Shown in pieces: positions 34,224 through 42,980 of a stretch of DNA of 64,000 nucleotides (position 1 is its first letter; each line of letters opens with the position of its first letter). Made by a program: the position numbers and the translations under genes. Below the pieces are notes generated by a model. It was not told the origin of the DNA, did no database searches, and was given only the letters and a program-made list of their open reading frames with translations. This DNA is from Candidatus Magasanikbacteria bacterium RIFOXYC2_FULL_42_28 (lineage in GTDB: Bacteria; Patescibacteria; ABY1; Magasanikbacterales; GWA2-37-8). Location: assembly GCA_001784435.1 (NCBI GenBank), contig MFQZ01000005.1, forward strand, positions 48,312 through 112,311. The letters run 5' to 3'.

Positions 34224-34931
34224 TTAATGATGTGATTTGGCTTCTTTTTTACCGGAAAAAAACAAACGGACGATTATCTCTATTATACTCGAAAACACCA
34301 TTGATGTCAAAATGAAAAGCGATTTGACCATTGGCAAGATCCACAAAATGTAGAAAGTGAAAAGGGGAAATAAAAACAAAAATATCGCTTCGCCGGGTGT
34401 CCATTTTTTACCGCGCTGTTCCAAAATAATGGTGGCAAATAAATATAACGCACAAATGCCAGCCCATAAAGTATCATAACGCGCGCCAATATCAAATCCG
34501 TAAAAAATCACATTAATTTGACCTGGTAACTCAATAAATGGATACAAAATATGCGCAATACGTTCACCGGTAATTCCTCGAACGAACACCTGATAAAGTA
34601 AAACTAATACGAGCAATTGAATAACGAGCGTCGCCACTTTTGCCCATGGAGAAATTTTGTGCTTTTTCATTATTTTACGAAACGCGTCTTTCATTAATAC
34701 CGGATCACCACGAAATGCCTGCGATTTTTCCTCAGCTTCGGCTTCAGCTCGTTCTTCACGGATTATATTGCGCTCGGAAATAATAGAAAGTGGCAAAAGT
34801 AAGATACGCAAAAATACGGTGAGCCAAATAACGGCCCAGCCCAAGTTAAAATCAGCCACATTGGAATAAATCCAAACTAAGGCATTAAATAACGGCTGGT
34901 ATAAAAAAGTAAGCCAAAAATACGAGAACAT
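34224..34931 (-). CDS. yidC: Membrane protein insertase YidC/Oxa1 family
   Basis: It inserts proteins into the cytoplasmic membrane, with or without SecYEG. The N-terminus (FLYQPLFNALVWIYSNVADFNLGWAVIWLTVFLRILLLPLS) carries the conserved Arg in the first core helix. A charged coiled-coil loop (about 55-85) follows, then further helices to about residue 225 and a basic tail (SGKKEAKSHH). At 235 residues it is the short Gram-positive/CPR form, without the large periplasmic domain. Its usual partners rpmH and rnpA are not adjacent. Confidence 0.93.
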   Translation of the reverse strand: MFSYFWLTFLYQPLFNALVWIYSNVADFNLGWAVIWLTVFLRILLLPLSIISERNIIREERAEAEAEEKSQAFRGDPVLMKDAFRKIMKKHKISPWAKVATLVIQLLVLVLLYQVFVRGITGERIAHILYPFIELPGQINVIFYGFDIGARYDTLWAGICALYLFATIILEQRGKKWTPGEAIFLFLFPLFTFYILWILPMVKSLFILTSMVFSSIIEIIVRLFFSGKKEAKSHH

Positions 34932-34983
34932 ATATTATACGTAGTATAACACAAATTCAAGCAAAAAACAACGGCTATTCACA

Positions 34984-35688
34984 CTATTTTCTAGTCATCC
35001 AATGTTTACGCCTTTTTAAAGGCATTTTTTCAATAGAATACCGCAACATTGTGCGAGGCATTTTGGCTACATTTCCACGCAAAAAATCTTCTAAAATCTT
35101 GACCGAACACCTCTTCCCTACCTCACGCAACATCCAACCAACCGCTTTATGAATTAAATCGTGTTTATCTTTTAATAAAATTTTGGCAATTTTTATAGTG
35201 TCTGCTGATTGACCATTATAGATGAAAGCAAAAGTCGCGAGTATGGCAATTCGCCGTTCCCACAAATTTTTTGACTTTGCTAACTGATACAAAATCTTTC
35301 TTGATTTATCTAATAAATACACGCCCACCACTCTCGGTACGGTCACATCCACCAAATCCCAATTATTTATATAACGAATATTTTTTAAAAAAATATTATA
35401 CACGCGGGTTTTATCCGCCTTACTCCCCTCTTCGAATTTTTTTACCAAAATTAATAACGCAACCATCCGCTCTTCGTGCCACGGTGAATGCAATAATTTT
35501 TCCGTATCCGCAAAACTCAGATCTTCCCAATATTTTTCCACAACTGAACGTGTCTCAGGCATCGTTAACCCCAAAAATTTATCCCCCTCGCCGTACTGCC
35601 CCGGGCCAGTTTTAAAAAAACGCAAAGAAAGCTTAGCTCTCGTCGGATTAGCCAAGCTACGAATTTCTTTTTTAATTTTATTTAACAT
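34984..35688 (-). CDS. alkD: DNA alkylation repair enzyme, AlkD-like
   Basis: A HEAT-repeat DNA glycosylase that excises bulky or cationic alkylated bases. Family motifs are NWDLVDVTVPRVVG, LWERRIAILATF and HDLIHKAVGWMLREVGKR (AlkD active-site Trp/Asp/Arg region). Length 234 is standard. It starts 5 bp after the LTA-synthase-like gene ends, so the two are co-transcribed, though their functions differ. Confidence 0.93.
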   Translation of the reverse strand: MLNKIKKEIRSLANPTRAKLSLRFFKTGPGQYGEGDKFLGLTMPETRSVVEKYWEDLSFADTEKLLHSPWHEERMVALLILVKKFEEGSKADKTRVYNIFLKNIRYINNWDLVDVTVPRVVGVYLLDKSRKILYQLAKSKNLWERRIAILATFAFIYNGQSADTIKIAKILLKDKHDLIHKAVGWMLREVGKRCSVKILEDFLRGNVAKMPRTMLRYSIEKMPLKRRKHWMTRK

Positions 35689-35693
35689 GAAAA

Positions 35694-37598
35694 CTAAATT
35701 TTCAAAATCCTCTCAATATCTTCCACGGTAAAATAATTCTCCCCACGTAAAACCGTGGCGCGCCAGTCATTTTTTTTGCCAAATAAAACACAGTAATCAT
35801 TATCCGCCACCTGATCATAAATTTTCCGTATTTCTTTACAGGTGTCAAAATACAAAAAATGTTCGCTGGAAGAAACGTTATCCAAATAAGAAAAAAATAA
35901 ACTGCCCATTGTGTCAAATTTAAAACGTAATTGGGTTTCCAAATCCCGGCCCACTTCCACTAAAACCGGTAATTTAAATGTCCGGCCATCAATGTTTACA
36001 CTTTTGTTTGAAACACTGCTTAAAGCAAACTGCTCAATTTTAGGAAATTTCCAAAGCCCAGTCACTTCCGCCCGCCACTTACGAACATTATCACGAATAA
36101 ATTTTGTTTCGGTGGCCGTTGAAGTAGCGTCGGACAATAAATTCCGCCCCAAACCAATATCACCGGAAAAACCTAAAAACGGCAACACCGTCGAGCCGGT
36201 ATCCAAAGTTGACCCGGGCACGCCAATCTCTTGTGGTAAGGCGGACGGAGGCAAAATCATCAACCGATTGGTCCGTTTTTGTTTTTCCAACAGTTTCGTA
36301 GCCATATTTTCCAGACCCAAATGATCAGACGCGAGCACAATCACAGTGTTAGCGCCATAAGGCGACGCGCGTAATTTTTTTACAAATTCTCCCACTAAAT
36401 AATCAGAACAATTAACCGCGTTTAACATCGGATTTTTGCCATCAGTATAAACCCGACCGGCGCAAGCCCGATTAACATGGCCTTTGGGATGGTGAGTATC
36501 GAGCGTAATTAAAAATAATCCAAAATTATTCGTGCCAGCAGACAACTGTTCAAACCGATCATAAGCCATTGGTAAAAAACTGTCGTCATAAATTCCCCAC
36601 CCGCTCACATAATTTTTATCAGCCAAACGCGGACGCAAATCTTCATATCCCAAAAATTCATCAAAGCCGTGGGATTTATAAAACAAATCTTTACCGGCAA
36701 ATTCCGCACGTGCCCCGCCATAATATGACAAATAATATCCTTGCTCATGTAATAAATCACCCAAACAACGCGCGCCAACAAAAAATTTATCCATACCAGA
36801 CATAGAATTACCGCCCGACGGCGTCATGAGCGGTATACCACATTGGCTCGCCACCATCCCGCCCATCGTAAAGCCAGTGCTATACACCTGGGTAATGTCA
36901 TTAAAAACAATCGCTTCATTTTTTAATTTATTCAATTCCGGCGTTAGCCCGGGAAAAGTTTTGCCATCAGAATAAGTTTGTTCAAATCCTTCCAAATAAA
37001 TAAAAACTAAATTAGGGTGAGTCTCGCTGATTGGAACAAGCGATGAATTGTGGTATAGCGCTTCGAAACTAAACGGATCAAGAGGAATAATTTCCGTGGT
37101 CGTAGCGGTGGTAATAAAATTCGTTTCCGGCTTGTTGGTAAAAGCTACGGCCGCAGGCATGATGCCGGCGAGATATTCTTCTTGAGTTATTTGATACCAC
37201 GACAACGATGACGGATTGGAAATAATTGAAAGAGTAAATAATAACAACGACAAAAGAGAATATGAAAATCGTGGTTCATTTTTACGCGAGGCACGGATAA
37301 TAAAACCTAAAATAATAAAACAAGCCACTAAAAACAACGCGCTCCCAACAATCAAATACCGATATTCAAAAAATCCGGCGCCAGCCAAACCGTATTTAAG
37401 ATGATACACCACGGCTTCGGTAATGCCTTCTCCGGTAAAACGATCAGCGATATAATATGACAGGGATAGAATTACGATCACCAAAAATATCAAACCAAAA
37501 AAAATATTCCCCAACCAAGTGGACTTACTTTTAGTAAAAAAATATAGGCCGAGCAAAAATAAAGGTACGGCCAATAAAAACGATGAAATCTCCGGCAT
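35694..37598 (-). CDS. LTA synthase/phosphoglycerol transferase-like sulfatase-fold membrane enzyme
   Basis: An alkaline-phosphatase-superfamily enzyme anchored by about four N-terminal helices (to about residue 135), with an extracellular sulfatase-fold domain. NLVFIYLEGFEQTYSDG holds the metal-binding Glu. The catalytic nucleophile region is TQVYSTGFTMGGMVASQCG, followed by GGARAEFAGKDLFY and ASDHLG. Likely role: glycerol-phosphate transfer to a surface glycolipid or glycan (LtaS/OpgB family); the acceptor is unknown. The frame is open to 37637, but the start at 37598 (MPEISSFLLAVPLFLLG) avoids a hairpin (CCCACGCT/AGCGTGGG at 37640-37656). Confidence 0.85.
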   Translation of the reverse strand: MPEISSFLLAVPLFLLGLYFFTKSKSTWLGNIFFGLIFLVIVILSLSYYIADRFTGEGITEAVVYHLKYGLAGAGFFEYRYLIVGSALFLVACFIILGFIIRASRKNEPRFSYSLLSLLLFTLSIISNPSSLSWYQITQEEYLAGIMPAAVAFTNKPETNFITTATTTEIIPLDPFSFEALYHNSSLVPISETHPNLVFIYLEGFEQTYSDGKTFPGLTPELNKLKNEAIVFNDITQVYSTGFTMGGMVASQCGIPLMTPSGGNSMSGMDKFFVGARCLGDLLHEQGYYLSYYGGARAEFAGKDLFYKSHGFDEFLGYEDLRPRLADKNYVSGWGIYDDSFLPMAYDRFEQLSAGTNNFGLFLITLDTHHPKGHVNRACAGRVYTDGKNPMLNAVNCSDYLVGEFVKKLRASPYGANTVIVLASDHLGLENMATKLLEKQKRTNRLMILPPSALPQEIGVPGSTLDTGSTVLPFLGFSGDIGLGRNLLSDATSTATETKFIRDNVRKWRAEVTGLWKFPKIEQFALSSVSNKSVNIDGRTFKLPVLVEVGRDLETQLRFKFDTMGSLFFSYLDNVSSSEHFLYFDTCKEIRKIYDQVADNDYCVLFGKKNDWRATVLRGENYFTVEDIERILKI

Positions 37599-37639
37599 GT
37601 TGATATACACAAAAAGGGGGAACGCTAAGCGTCCCATAA

Positions 37640-37710
37640 CCCACGCTTAGCGTGGGGGTTGAAATATATAACCAATAGGTATATAATATCATAAATTACA
37701 CTTATCCACA
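37640..37710. promoter_or_regulatory. Divergent promoter region with TTATCCACA box (tkt / LTA-synthase-like)
   Basis: On the plus strand, TTGAAA at 37659-37664, 17 bp, then TATAAT at 37682-37687 is the tkt promoter. TTATCCACA at 37702-37710 lies downstream of it. Read on the minus strand, the box is TGTGGATAA, 10 bp upstream of a weak TGATAT-N17-TATATT promoter for the LTA-synthase-like gene. A CCCACGCT/AGCGTGGG hairpin lies at 37640-37656, in that gene's leader. Confidence 0.75.
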
Positions 37711-37725
37711 ATTTAAGATGTATTT

Positions 37726-39969
37726 ATGGCATATAACATTTTAGAAAAAAATGACTGGGAAAAGCTAAAAACCGCCGAACCGGCGCGTTTTGAAAATCAG
37801 ATGGCGGGCGGAGAGTATTTAAATTTACAAAAATTGGATTTAGCCGTTTTACCCGGAATTGATACCGATAAACTCAATGATTTAGCCCGCATTATGCGTG
37901 GTTTTATTTTTGCTATGGTTGAGGCGGCGCGCTCTGGTCACCCGGGGTCAAGCGCCAAAGCGGAGATGCTGTTGGCAATGGTCCTATCCGGCGTGATGGG
38001 ATTTAATCCGCTTGATCCAAAAAATAATGGGCGCGATCGATTGATTTGGTCAGCCGGACATTGTACCCCCGCTCTCTACGCGATTTTGACGGTAATTTAC
38101 GAATCCTTAAAATTAACCGGTCAAAATTTTGACGAGGATAAATTACACGCGGTCTTGGCCAAACATTTACACCGTTTCCGCCGACCGGACGGCCCGCAAG
38201 GACATGTTGAGGCGTACAGTCCTCTAGCTGACTTTGGAACTGGCCCGTCCGGGCATGGTTTATCCGGCGCGTCTGGTATGGCCGCGGTGCATAAGTCCTG
38301 TGGATTAGACACTAAAGTTTTTGTAATCATGGGCGACGCCGAAAGCGAAGAAGGGATGAGTTATGAAGCGCGCAACGTGGCCGTGTCTTTGGGGCAAGAT
38401 AATCTGATTGTCAATTTGGATTATAACCATTTTGGCATTGACGGCGACATCAACGAAGTAATCGCCACGCCTTATATTAATCATTGGTTAGGATTGGGTT
38501 GGAATGTAATTGAAGTAAATGGTCACGATGTTTTGGAATTAGTTTATGCCTATCGCAAAGCATCGGAAGGTTTTGGCAACAAACGCCCAACCTGCGTATT
38601 AGCGCACGCTTTCAAAGGTAAGGGTTATGGCAAAATGGAAAACACAGCCGAATCACACGGCACACCAGCTAAATTTCCGGACTATGTGGAAATAATGAAA
38701 AAATTGGGCTTTGATATTCCAGGTGTAGAAAAAGAAACTACCAAAGATATCGAGGTGGTGCTAAAACAATTAACGCCCGAATTAGCGCAATATGTTTGTG
38801 AGCGTTTAAAAATTACTACTGCCAAAATTAAACCAGAAAGCGAATTAATAACAAAAATGACAACGGCTTTAACCGGTCGGGCCATCGTTAATCCGACTGA
38901 CATCAAACGACCGGAAACTTTGCCGACGGAATTAGTATTTGAACAGGGTGCCAATGTCGCTACCCGCAAAGCCACTCAGGCCTGGTTTGACTGGCTGATG
39001 AAACAAACCGCATTTTTTTATGCTGGCGCCGGTGATTTGGCCAAATCAGTTTTAACTGCCAAAGCAGAAAATGTTTACGGGGTGATTACTCCTAATAATC
39101 CGTTGGGACGAGGTGTGCGTTTTGGCATTGCTGAACAAAATATGGCAATGTTTGGCACGGCGATTACGACCGACCGCTTGCCGGGTGGATTCGCACCCGT
39201 ATCTGTTTTTGCTTCTTACGGCGTGTTCACCTCCATGATGACGAACTGCGTGCGTCTGACTTTGATCAACAATCATTTATATCCCGAACACAAAGGATTT
39301 TTTATCGTACTCGCCGCGCATGATGGCCCGGAAACCGGCGAGGATGGTCCAACTCACCAAGGCATGTTTTGGATGAGCATGTATAACGCTTACCCGGGCA
39401 TAAAAGTTTACAAACCAATGGACGCGAACGAAACGATTGAAATGTTATTTTACGCTTTGGAAAAAGGCGAGCCGATTGCGTTGTCGGTGGCGCGACCGGA
39501 TACGGTGGTATTTAAACGTGGCAATGGCGTGCCCGAAGCGCGCGAGGCGGTAAATGGCGCGTATGTATTTAAAAATTATTCGGAAAATGGCGGACGAAAA
39601 ATTGCATTGGCGATTTGTGGGGCGCAGGTGCTGGCCAATACCTTGGAAATTGTACCGGAATTAGAAGCGGGCGGATTGGATGTAAAAATTATTGCCGTCA
39701 CATCGCCGGAATTATACGAGGACTTACGCAAAACTAATCCGACCAAGGCCAATGAAATTTGTTCGGACGAAGACCGCGCTCGCGTGGTCGCGATGCACAA
39801 TGGCTGGAAAGGATTTTTATATCCATTTTTATTGCCGAGCGATTATGATAAACGAACGATTGCGATTGATACTTATTTGACTTCAGGAAATCCGAAAGAG
39901 GTGTATGAGGTGGCTGGGTTTACGGCCAAGGATTTATTGAAAAAAATTATAAATTCAAATTTAAAATAA
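37726..39969 (+). CDS. tkt: Transketolase
   Basis: A thiamine-diphosphate enzyme of the non-oxidative pentose phosphate pathway. The TPP-binding region reads FVIMGDAESEEGMSYEARNVAVSLGQDNLIVNLDYNHF (GDG-type motif as GDAES). ARSGHPGSSAKAEMLLAM at about 66 is the substrate-side N-terminus. The pyrimidine domain has RFGIAEQNMAMFGTAI and AAHDGPETGEDGPTHQG, typical of transketolase. At 747 residues it is longer than the usual 660, with an N-terminal extension of about 45 residues. In CPR cells it often substitutes for missing upper glycolysis steps. It has its own TTGAAA-N17-TATAAT promoter. Confidence 0.94.
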   Translation: MAYNILEKNDWEKLKTAEPARFENQMAGGEYLNLQKLDLAVLPGIDTDKLNDLARIMRGFIFAMVEAARSGHPGSSAKAEMLLAMVLSGVMGFNPLDPKNNGRDRLIWSAGHCTPALYAILTVIYESLKLTGQNFDEDKLHAVLAKHLHRFRRPDGPQGHVEAYSPLADFGTGPSGHGLSGASGMAAVHKSCGLDTKVFVIMGDAESEEGMSYEARNVAVSLGQDNLIVNLDYNHFGIDGDINEVIATPYINHWLGLGWNVIEVNGHDVLELVYAYRKASEGFGNKRPTCVLAHAFKGKGYGKMENTAESHGTPAKFPDYVEIMKKLGFDIPGVEKETTKDIEVVLKQLTPELAQYVCERLKITTAKIKPESELITKMTTALTGRAIVNPTDIKRPETLPTELVFEQGANVATRKATQAWFDWLMKQTAFFYAGAGDLAKSVLTAKAENVYGVITPNNPLGRGVRFGIAEQNMAMFGTAITTDRLPGGFAPVSVFASYGVFTSMMTNCVRLTLINNHLYPEHKGFFIVLAAHDGPETGEDGPTHQGMFWMSMYNAYPGIKVYKPMDANETIEMLFYALEKGEPIALSVARPDTVVFKRGNGVPEAREAVNGAYVFKNYSENGGRKIALAICGAQVLANTLEIVPELEAGGLDVKIIAVTSPELYEDLRKTNPTKANEICSDEDRARVVAMHNGWKGFLYPFLLPSDYDKRTIAIDTYLTSGNPKEVYEVAGFTAKDLLKKIINSNLK

Positions 39970-39991
39970 TTAATTAATACTAATAATTCTC

Positions 39992-40094
39992 AAATTAACT
40001 AAGTCCTAATTCGCTAATAAAATTCCCAATACTCAAAATATTTTATAATTGAGTATTTTATTAGAAATTAGTGAATTAGCGAATTAGTTAATTT
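39992..40094. repeat. AT-rich long palindrome between tkt and the aminotransferase gene
   Basis: The arms AAATTAACTAA plus CTAATTCGCTAAT (39992-40018) match the complement at 40075-40094, with a 3-nt bulge. An inner hairpin AATACTCAA/TTGAGTATT lies within. It could act as a terminator for tkt or as a cruciform. Similar AT-rich inverted repeats occur at 45478-45699, 47011-47085 and 50055-50175. Confidence 0.65.
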
Positions 40095-40102
40095 ACAACT
40101 CT

Positions 40103-41503
40103 ATGTCCCTCCCAAAATTTCTTACCGACAAAAATTTAATTCCCAATGTTACGATTAACCCGGCTTTAAATTACCTCGGCACAGAAAGTGCTTTTGATTT
40201 CGGCGCCAAAGTAATGGAAGTAGAAAAATCGGGAAAATTTCCCCAGATTTATAAATTTCATGTTGGTGATACTGGACCAAAAACTCCCCAGCCGATTATT
40301 GATGTCGCGATTAAAGCCCTGCAAGACAAACAGACCAAATACGGACACTTTGCCGGTTATCCACAGGTGCGCGAGAACATTGCCAAACACTGGAACAAAA
40401 CCCGCGGAATTAACATTACTAAAGATAATGTTTTGTTACAACCAGGCGGAAAACCGGCGATTGAAATGAGTATTCAGGCACTCGTAGCGCCGGGCGACAA
40501 AATAATTGTCCAAAACCCGGGCTATCCGATTTATGACTCGCTCGCTAATTTTTATAATCACGGTAATGTTTTAAATTGGAGCGCGCGCCGCGATGAAATC
40601 AAAAACACTTTAGAATTTGATGTAGAAGATTTGAAAAAATTATTGGAAGAAAATACCCAAGTAAAATTATTGATGTTAAACACTCCTCAAAACCCGACCG
40701 GCATGGTGTTTGGCAAAGAAAAATTAGAACAAATCGCCGAATTGGTCAGGCAATATAAATTCTTCGTCGTATTTGATGATATTTATGATCAAATTGTCTT
40801 CGGTGGCGATAAACAACAGTTTAGTTTTCTGTCTATCCCCGGCATGTTGGATTATACTATTAATTTAAATGGTTTTTCCAAAAATTTTGCCATGACCGGC
40901 TGGCGGCTCGGGTTTATAATTGCCCCCGCCTGGCTCATTGAAATTTTCGGAAAATTTGCCATTAATAAATATACCGCTGTCCCCCGTTTCTCTCAAATAG
41001 CGGCCGGCGCGGTATTTGGCGATATGGAATTGGACGGTTGTAAATATGAATGTATCAGCGATAAAGTTCAAGAGATAATTGTCAAAGATTTTGTGGAATA
41101 TGAACACAAAGGCAAATTCGTGGAAGCGAGTTTGCGCTTGCTTTCGCCTTATGTCGTCCCGAATGTGGCCGAAGGCGCATTCTATTTATTCCCCAGTTTC
41201 CACAAAGTGCTGAATTTATCTTATGTGAAAAATAATTTGGCAATTACCACTGATAAACAATTATCAAATTGGCTTTTGACGGAAAAAGGCATTGCCACCT
41301 TGGCCGGCAGTGATTTTGGTTCAATGGGCGCCGGATATGTTCGCTTTTCTTATGCCGAAGATCGCGACAATCATATTATCCCGGGCATGAAACATGTTTT
41401 AAAAACGGTAATTGAATTAATAGAAAAATCCGGTGAAACGTCACCACTAACAACGGCCGAGGTAGATAGCAAAGTAGATCAACTGGTAAAAAAATACTTT
41501 TAA
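40103..41503 (+). CDS. Class I/II PLP aminotransferase
   Basis: A fold-type I PLP enzyme. LLQPGGKPAIEMSIQALVAPGDKIIVQNPGYPIY is the cofactor-phosphate side, and NTPQNPTGMVF holds the substrate-binding Asn. FDDIYDQIVFGG has the PLP-pairing Asp/Tyr, and LNGFSKNFAMTGWRLGF carries the Schiff-base Lys. The C-terminal YVRFSYAEDRDN has the carboxylate-binding Arg. Length 466 is long for the aspartate aminotransferase group (about 400), with extra residues at about 285-320 and the C-terminus. The amino donor and product are not decidable. Confidence 0.9.
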   Translation: MSLPKFLTDKNLIPNVTINPALNYLGTESAFDFGAKVMEVEKSGKFPQIYKFHVGDTGPKTPQPIIDVAIKALQDKQTKYGHFAGYPQVRENIAKHWNKTRGINITKDNVLLQPGGKPAIEMSIQALVAPGDKIIVQNPGYPIYDSLANFYNHGNVLNWSARRDEIKNTLEFDVEDLKKLLEENTQVKLLMLNTPQNPTGMVFGKEKLEQIAELVRQYKFFVVFDDIYDQIVFGGDKQQFSFLSIPGMLDYTINLNGFSKNFAMTGWRLGFIIAPAWLIEIFGKFAINKYTAVPRFSQIAAGAVFGDMELDGCKYECISDKVQEIIVKDFVEYEHKGKFVEASLRLLSPYVVPNVAEGAFYLFPSFHKVLNLSYVKNNLAITTDKQLSNWLLTEKGIATLAGSDFGSMGAGYVRFSYAEDRDNHIIPGMKHVLKTVIELIEKSGETSPLTTAEVDSKVDQLVKKYF

Positions 41504-41506
41504 ACA

Positions 41507-41541
41507 AAAATGCCCCCAATTAAATTGGGGGCATTTTTTTC
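41507..41541. terminator. Bidirectional intrinsic terminator
   Basis: A near-perfect palindrome AAATGCCCCCAATT/AATTGGGGGCATTT with a one-base loop, followed by TTTTTTTC. It separates the convergent aminotransferase (+) and DUF378 (-) genes. Confidence 0.9.
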
Positions 41542-41573
41542 TTGTCATCCCGACAAAAATCGGGATCTCTGTC
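41541..41573. repeat. Family-1 repeat fragment
   Basis: TTGTCATCCCGACAAAAATC, then GGGATCTCTG, is the left half of the dispersed repeat, next to the terminator. Confidence 0.7.
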
Positions 41574-41574
41574 T

Positions 41575-41859
41575 TTACATCTTCTTTTCGCCACCACAAC
41601 AACCGCCGGCATCACCTTCGGTTTTACAACTACCGCCACCCATACCACACGCTTTACAGTGGCACATCGCGAGCATAAACAACGCTGCCAAACCAACGAG
41701 CACATAAACCACGCGCTCTACCATCGGCCAACCGCCCAACAAGGTGTTGACCAAATTAAAATTAAACGCGCCGACCAAACCCCAATTCAGGGCGCCGACG
41801 ACCACGAGCGCGCCGGCCACCAAATGGCCTACGCACATTTTGCTTTTACCCATGCACAT
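41575..41859 (-). CDS. DUF378 membrane protein with Cys-rich tail
   Basis: A 94-residue membrane protein with the DUF378 signature GALNWGLVGAFNFNLVNTLLGGWPMVERVVYVLVGLAALFML (two helices, about 12-30 and 48-66). It ends in a cytoplasm- or surface-exposed cysteine cluster (CHCKACGMGGGSC, then CCGGEKK), which is not usual for DUF378 and suggests metal binding. It precedes the FTR1 iron permease on the same strand order, with about 50 bp between. A role in metal handling is only an inference. A start at the third residue is also possible. Confidence 0.8.
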   Translation of the reverse strand: MCMGKSKMCVGHLVAGALVVVGALNWGLVGAFNFNLVNTLLGGWPMVERVVYVLVGLAALFMLAMCHCKACGMGGGSCKTEGDAGGCCGGEKKM

Positions 41860-41912
41860 ATAGTGTGAAGGTTATGAATAAAACTAATTATAGTATACCA
41901 TTTCTAGACAAA

Positions 41913-42719
41913 TTAATCCAACCGCTTATTTTTGTCAGCCATTCGCCACCAAACCAGAATTACAATAAGATATAAAAAATAACCAACTACCTCTAGAAGA
42001 GACGGGTTGCCATTGTAACCAAACAACCCAACCAAAATACCCCCCAATACTCCCCGCTCATCAATAATACCATTAATATCCCAAACGTGTTCTATCACGG
42101 CTGGAACCCACCAGGCCTCTTGATACTCGTGAATACCGTGGCTGATAAGACCGGCGGCAAATAAAATCAATAGAACACTGGTAATATTAAAAAACTTTTT
42201 TAAATTAATCTTCATTGAGCCAATAAAAATTCCATATCCCAGAAGCATAGCAAAAATAATTCCGGCCAAGGCGCCAGTAATATGACTGCCACCGGCTAAA
42301 AAACTCGCCGCGCTTAAAAAAATTACCGTCTCAATGCCCTCTCTTAAAACCGAAACTAATACTAAAGAAAACAGACCAAACTTGTGCGCGTGACTTAATT
42401 CCGCTTCCACGCGGTGCTCCAAATGCTCGGCCACATGTTTTTGATTCATCATCCACATTATCATCGTGGTAAGTAAAAACGCGCCGACAAGCATAGTTGT
42501 GCCTTCAAAAATTTGTTCAGCCGCACCATCAAACCCACCGGCCAAAGCGTTAAACAAAAACGCTCCCGCGACGCTAGCCGCAATACCAAAAACCACGCCC
42601 AGATAAACCACGTTGTTGTATTGAGCTTGTTTAATGCGCGTGAGATACCCTAAAATTATTCCTACGACTAAAGCAGCCTCTAAAGTTTCTCTGAATGTGA
42701 CAATAAAATTTGAAAACAT
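41913..42719 (-). CDS. FTR1-family iron permease
   Basis: A 268-residue polytopic membrane protein with seven or so helices and two iron-binding RExxE motifs: RETLEA near residue 10 and REGIET near residue 125. It resembles the EfeU/FTR1 family, which takes up iron, usually with an EfeO/EfeB partner or a multicopper oxidase. Neither partner is in this window. A His-rich loop (HVAEHLEHRVEAELSHAHK) lies between helices 3 and 4. A strong promoter is at 42748-42776. Confidence 0.92.
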   Translation of the reverse strand: MFSNFIVTFRETLEAALVVGIILGYLTRIKQAQYNNVVYLGVVFGIAASVAGAFLFNALAGGFDGAAEQIFEGTTMLVGAFLLTTMIMWMMNQKHVAEHLEHRVEAELSHAHKFGLFSLVLVSVLREGIETVIFLSAASFLAGGSHITGALAGIIFAMLLGYGIFIGSMKINLKKFFNITSVLLILFAAGLISHGIHEYQEAWWVPAVIEHVWDINGIIDERGVLGGILVGLFGYNGNPSLLEVVGYFLYLIVILVWWRMADKNKRLD

Positions 42720-42747
42720 GTGATTTTTTAAATTTAGGCATTAAAAC

Positions 42748-42776
42748 ATTATAAAATATTTTGAGAGGTAAGTCAA
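42748..42776 (-). promoter_or_regulatory. Promoter of the FTR1 permease gene
   Basis: Minus strand: TTGACT (42776-42771), 17 bp, TATAAT (42753-42748). The start codon is 28 bp downstream. Confidence 0.8.
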
Positions 42777-42831
42777 CTGTGAAACTAATACAAAAAACTA
42801 CGCTAACAAAAAAGCACCGACTAATTATGAG

Positions 42832-42967
42832 GGCTTACTCAACACAATTCAAAATGCCGTAAAAGAAGACTCTTTTATTTTCATACCAGAGATGGGCAGT
42901 CCTGTCCGATGAAATAGTCTTCTTGGCTATTTGTGTTGGGTAAGCCAGGGCTGTCCTTTTTTGTTTT
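42832..42967 (+). ncRNA. Nested long hairpin upstream of the serine recombinase (candidate RNA or att site)
   Basis: The outer stem GGCTTACTCAACACAA (42832-42847) pairs with TTGTGTTGGGTAAGCC (42931-42946), 15 of 16 positions plus one G-U. The inner stem AAGAAGACT (42863-42871) pairs with AGTCTTCTT (42916-42924). The apical part repeats GGGCAGTCC/TGTCC. A T-rich run (CCTTTTTTGTTTTT) follows at 42956-42968, as in a terminator. It ends 13 bp before the recombinase start at 42981. It could be a transcribed RNA or the recombinase's recognition site. Confidence 0.55.
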
Positions 42968-42980
42968 TAATCATCTTTAT

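Noticed and set aside
37703..37725. A retron or reverse-transcriptase element near the structured repeats
   Set aside because: No reverse transcriptase gene or msr/msd layout is present anywhere in the window.
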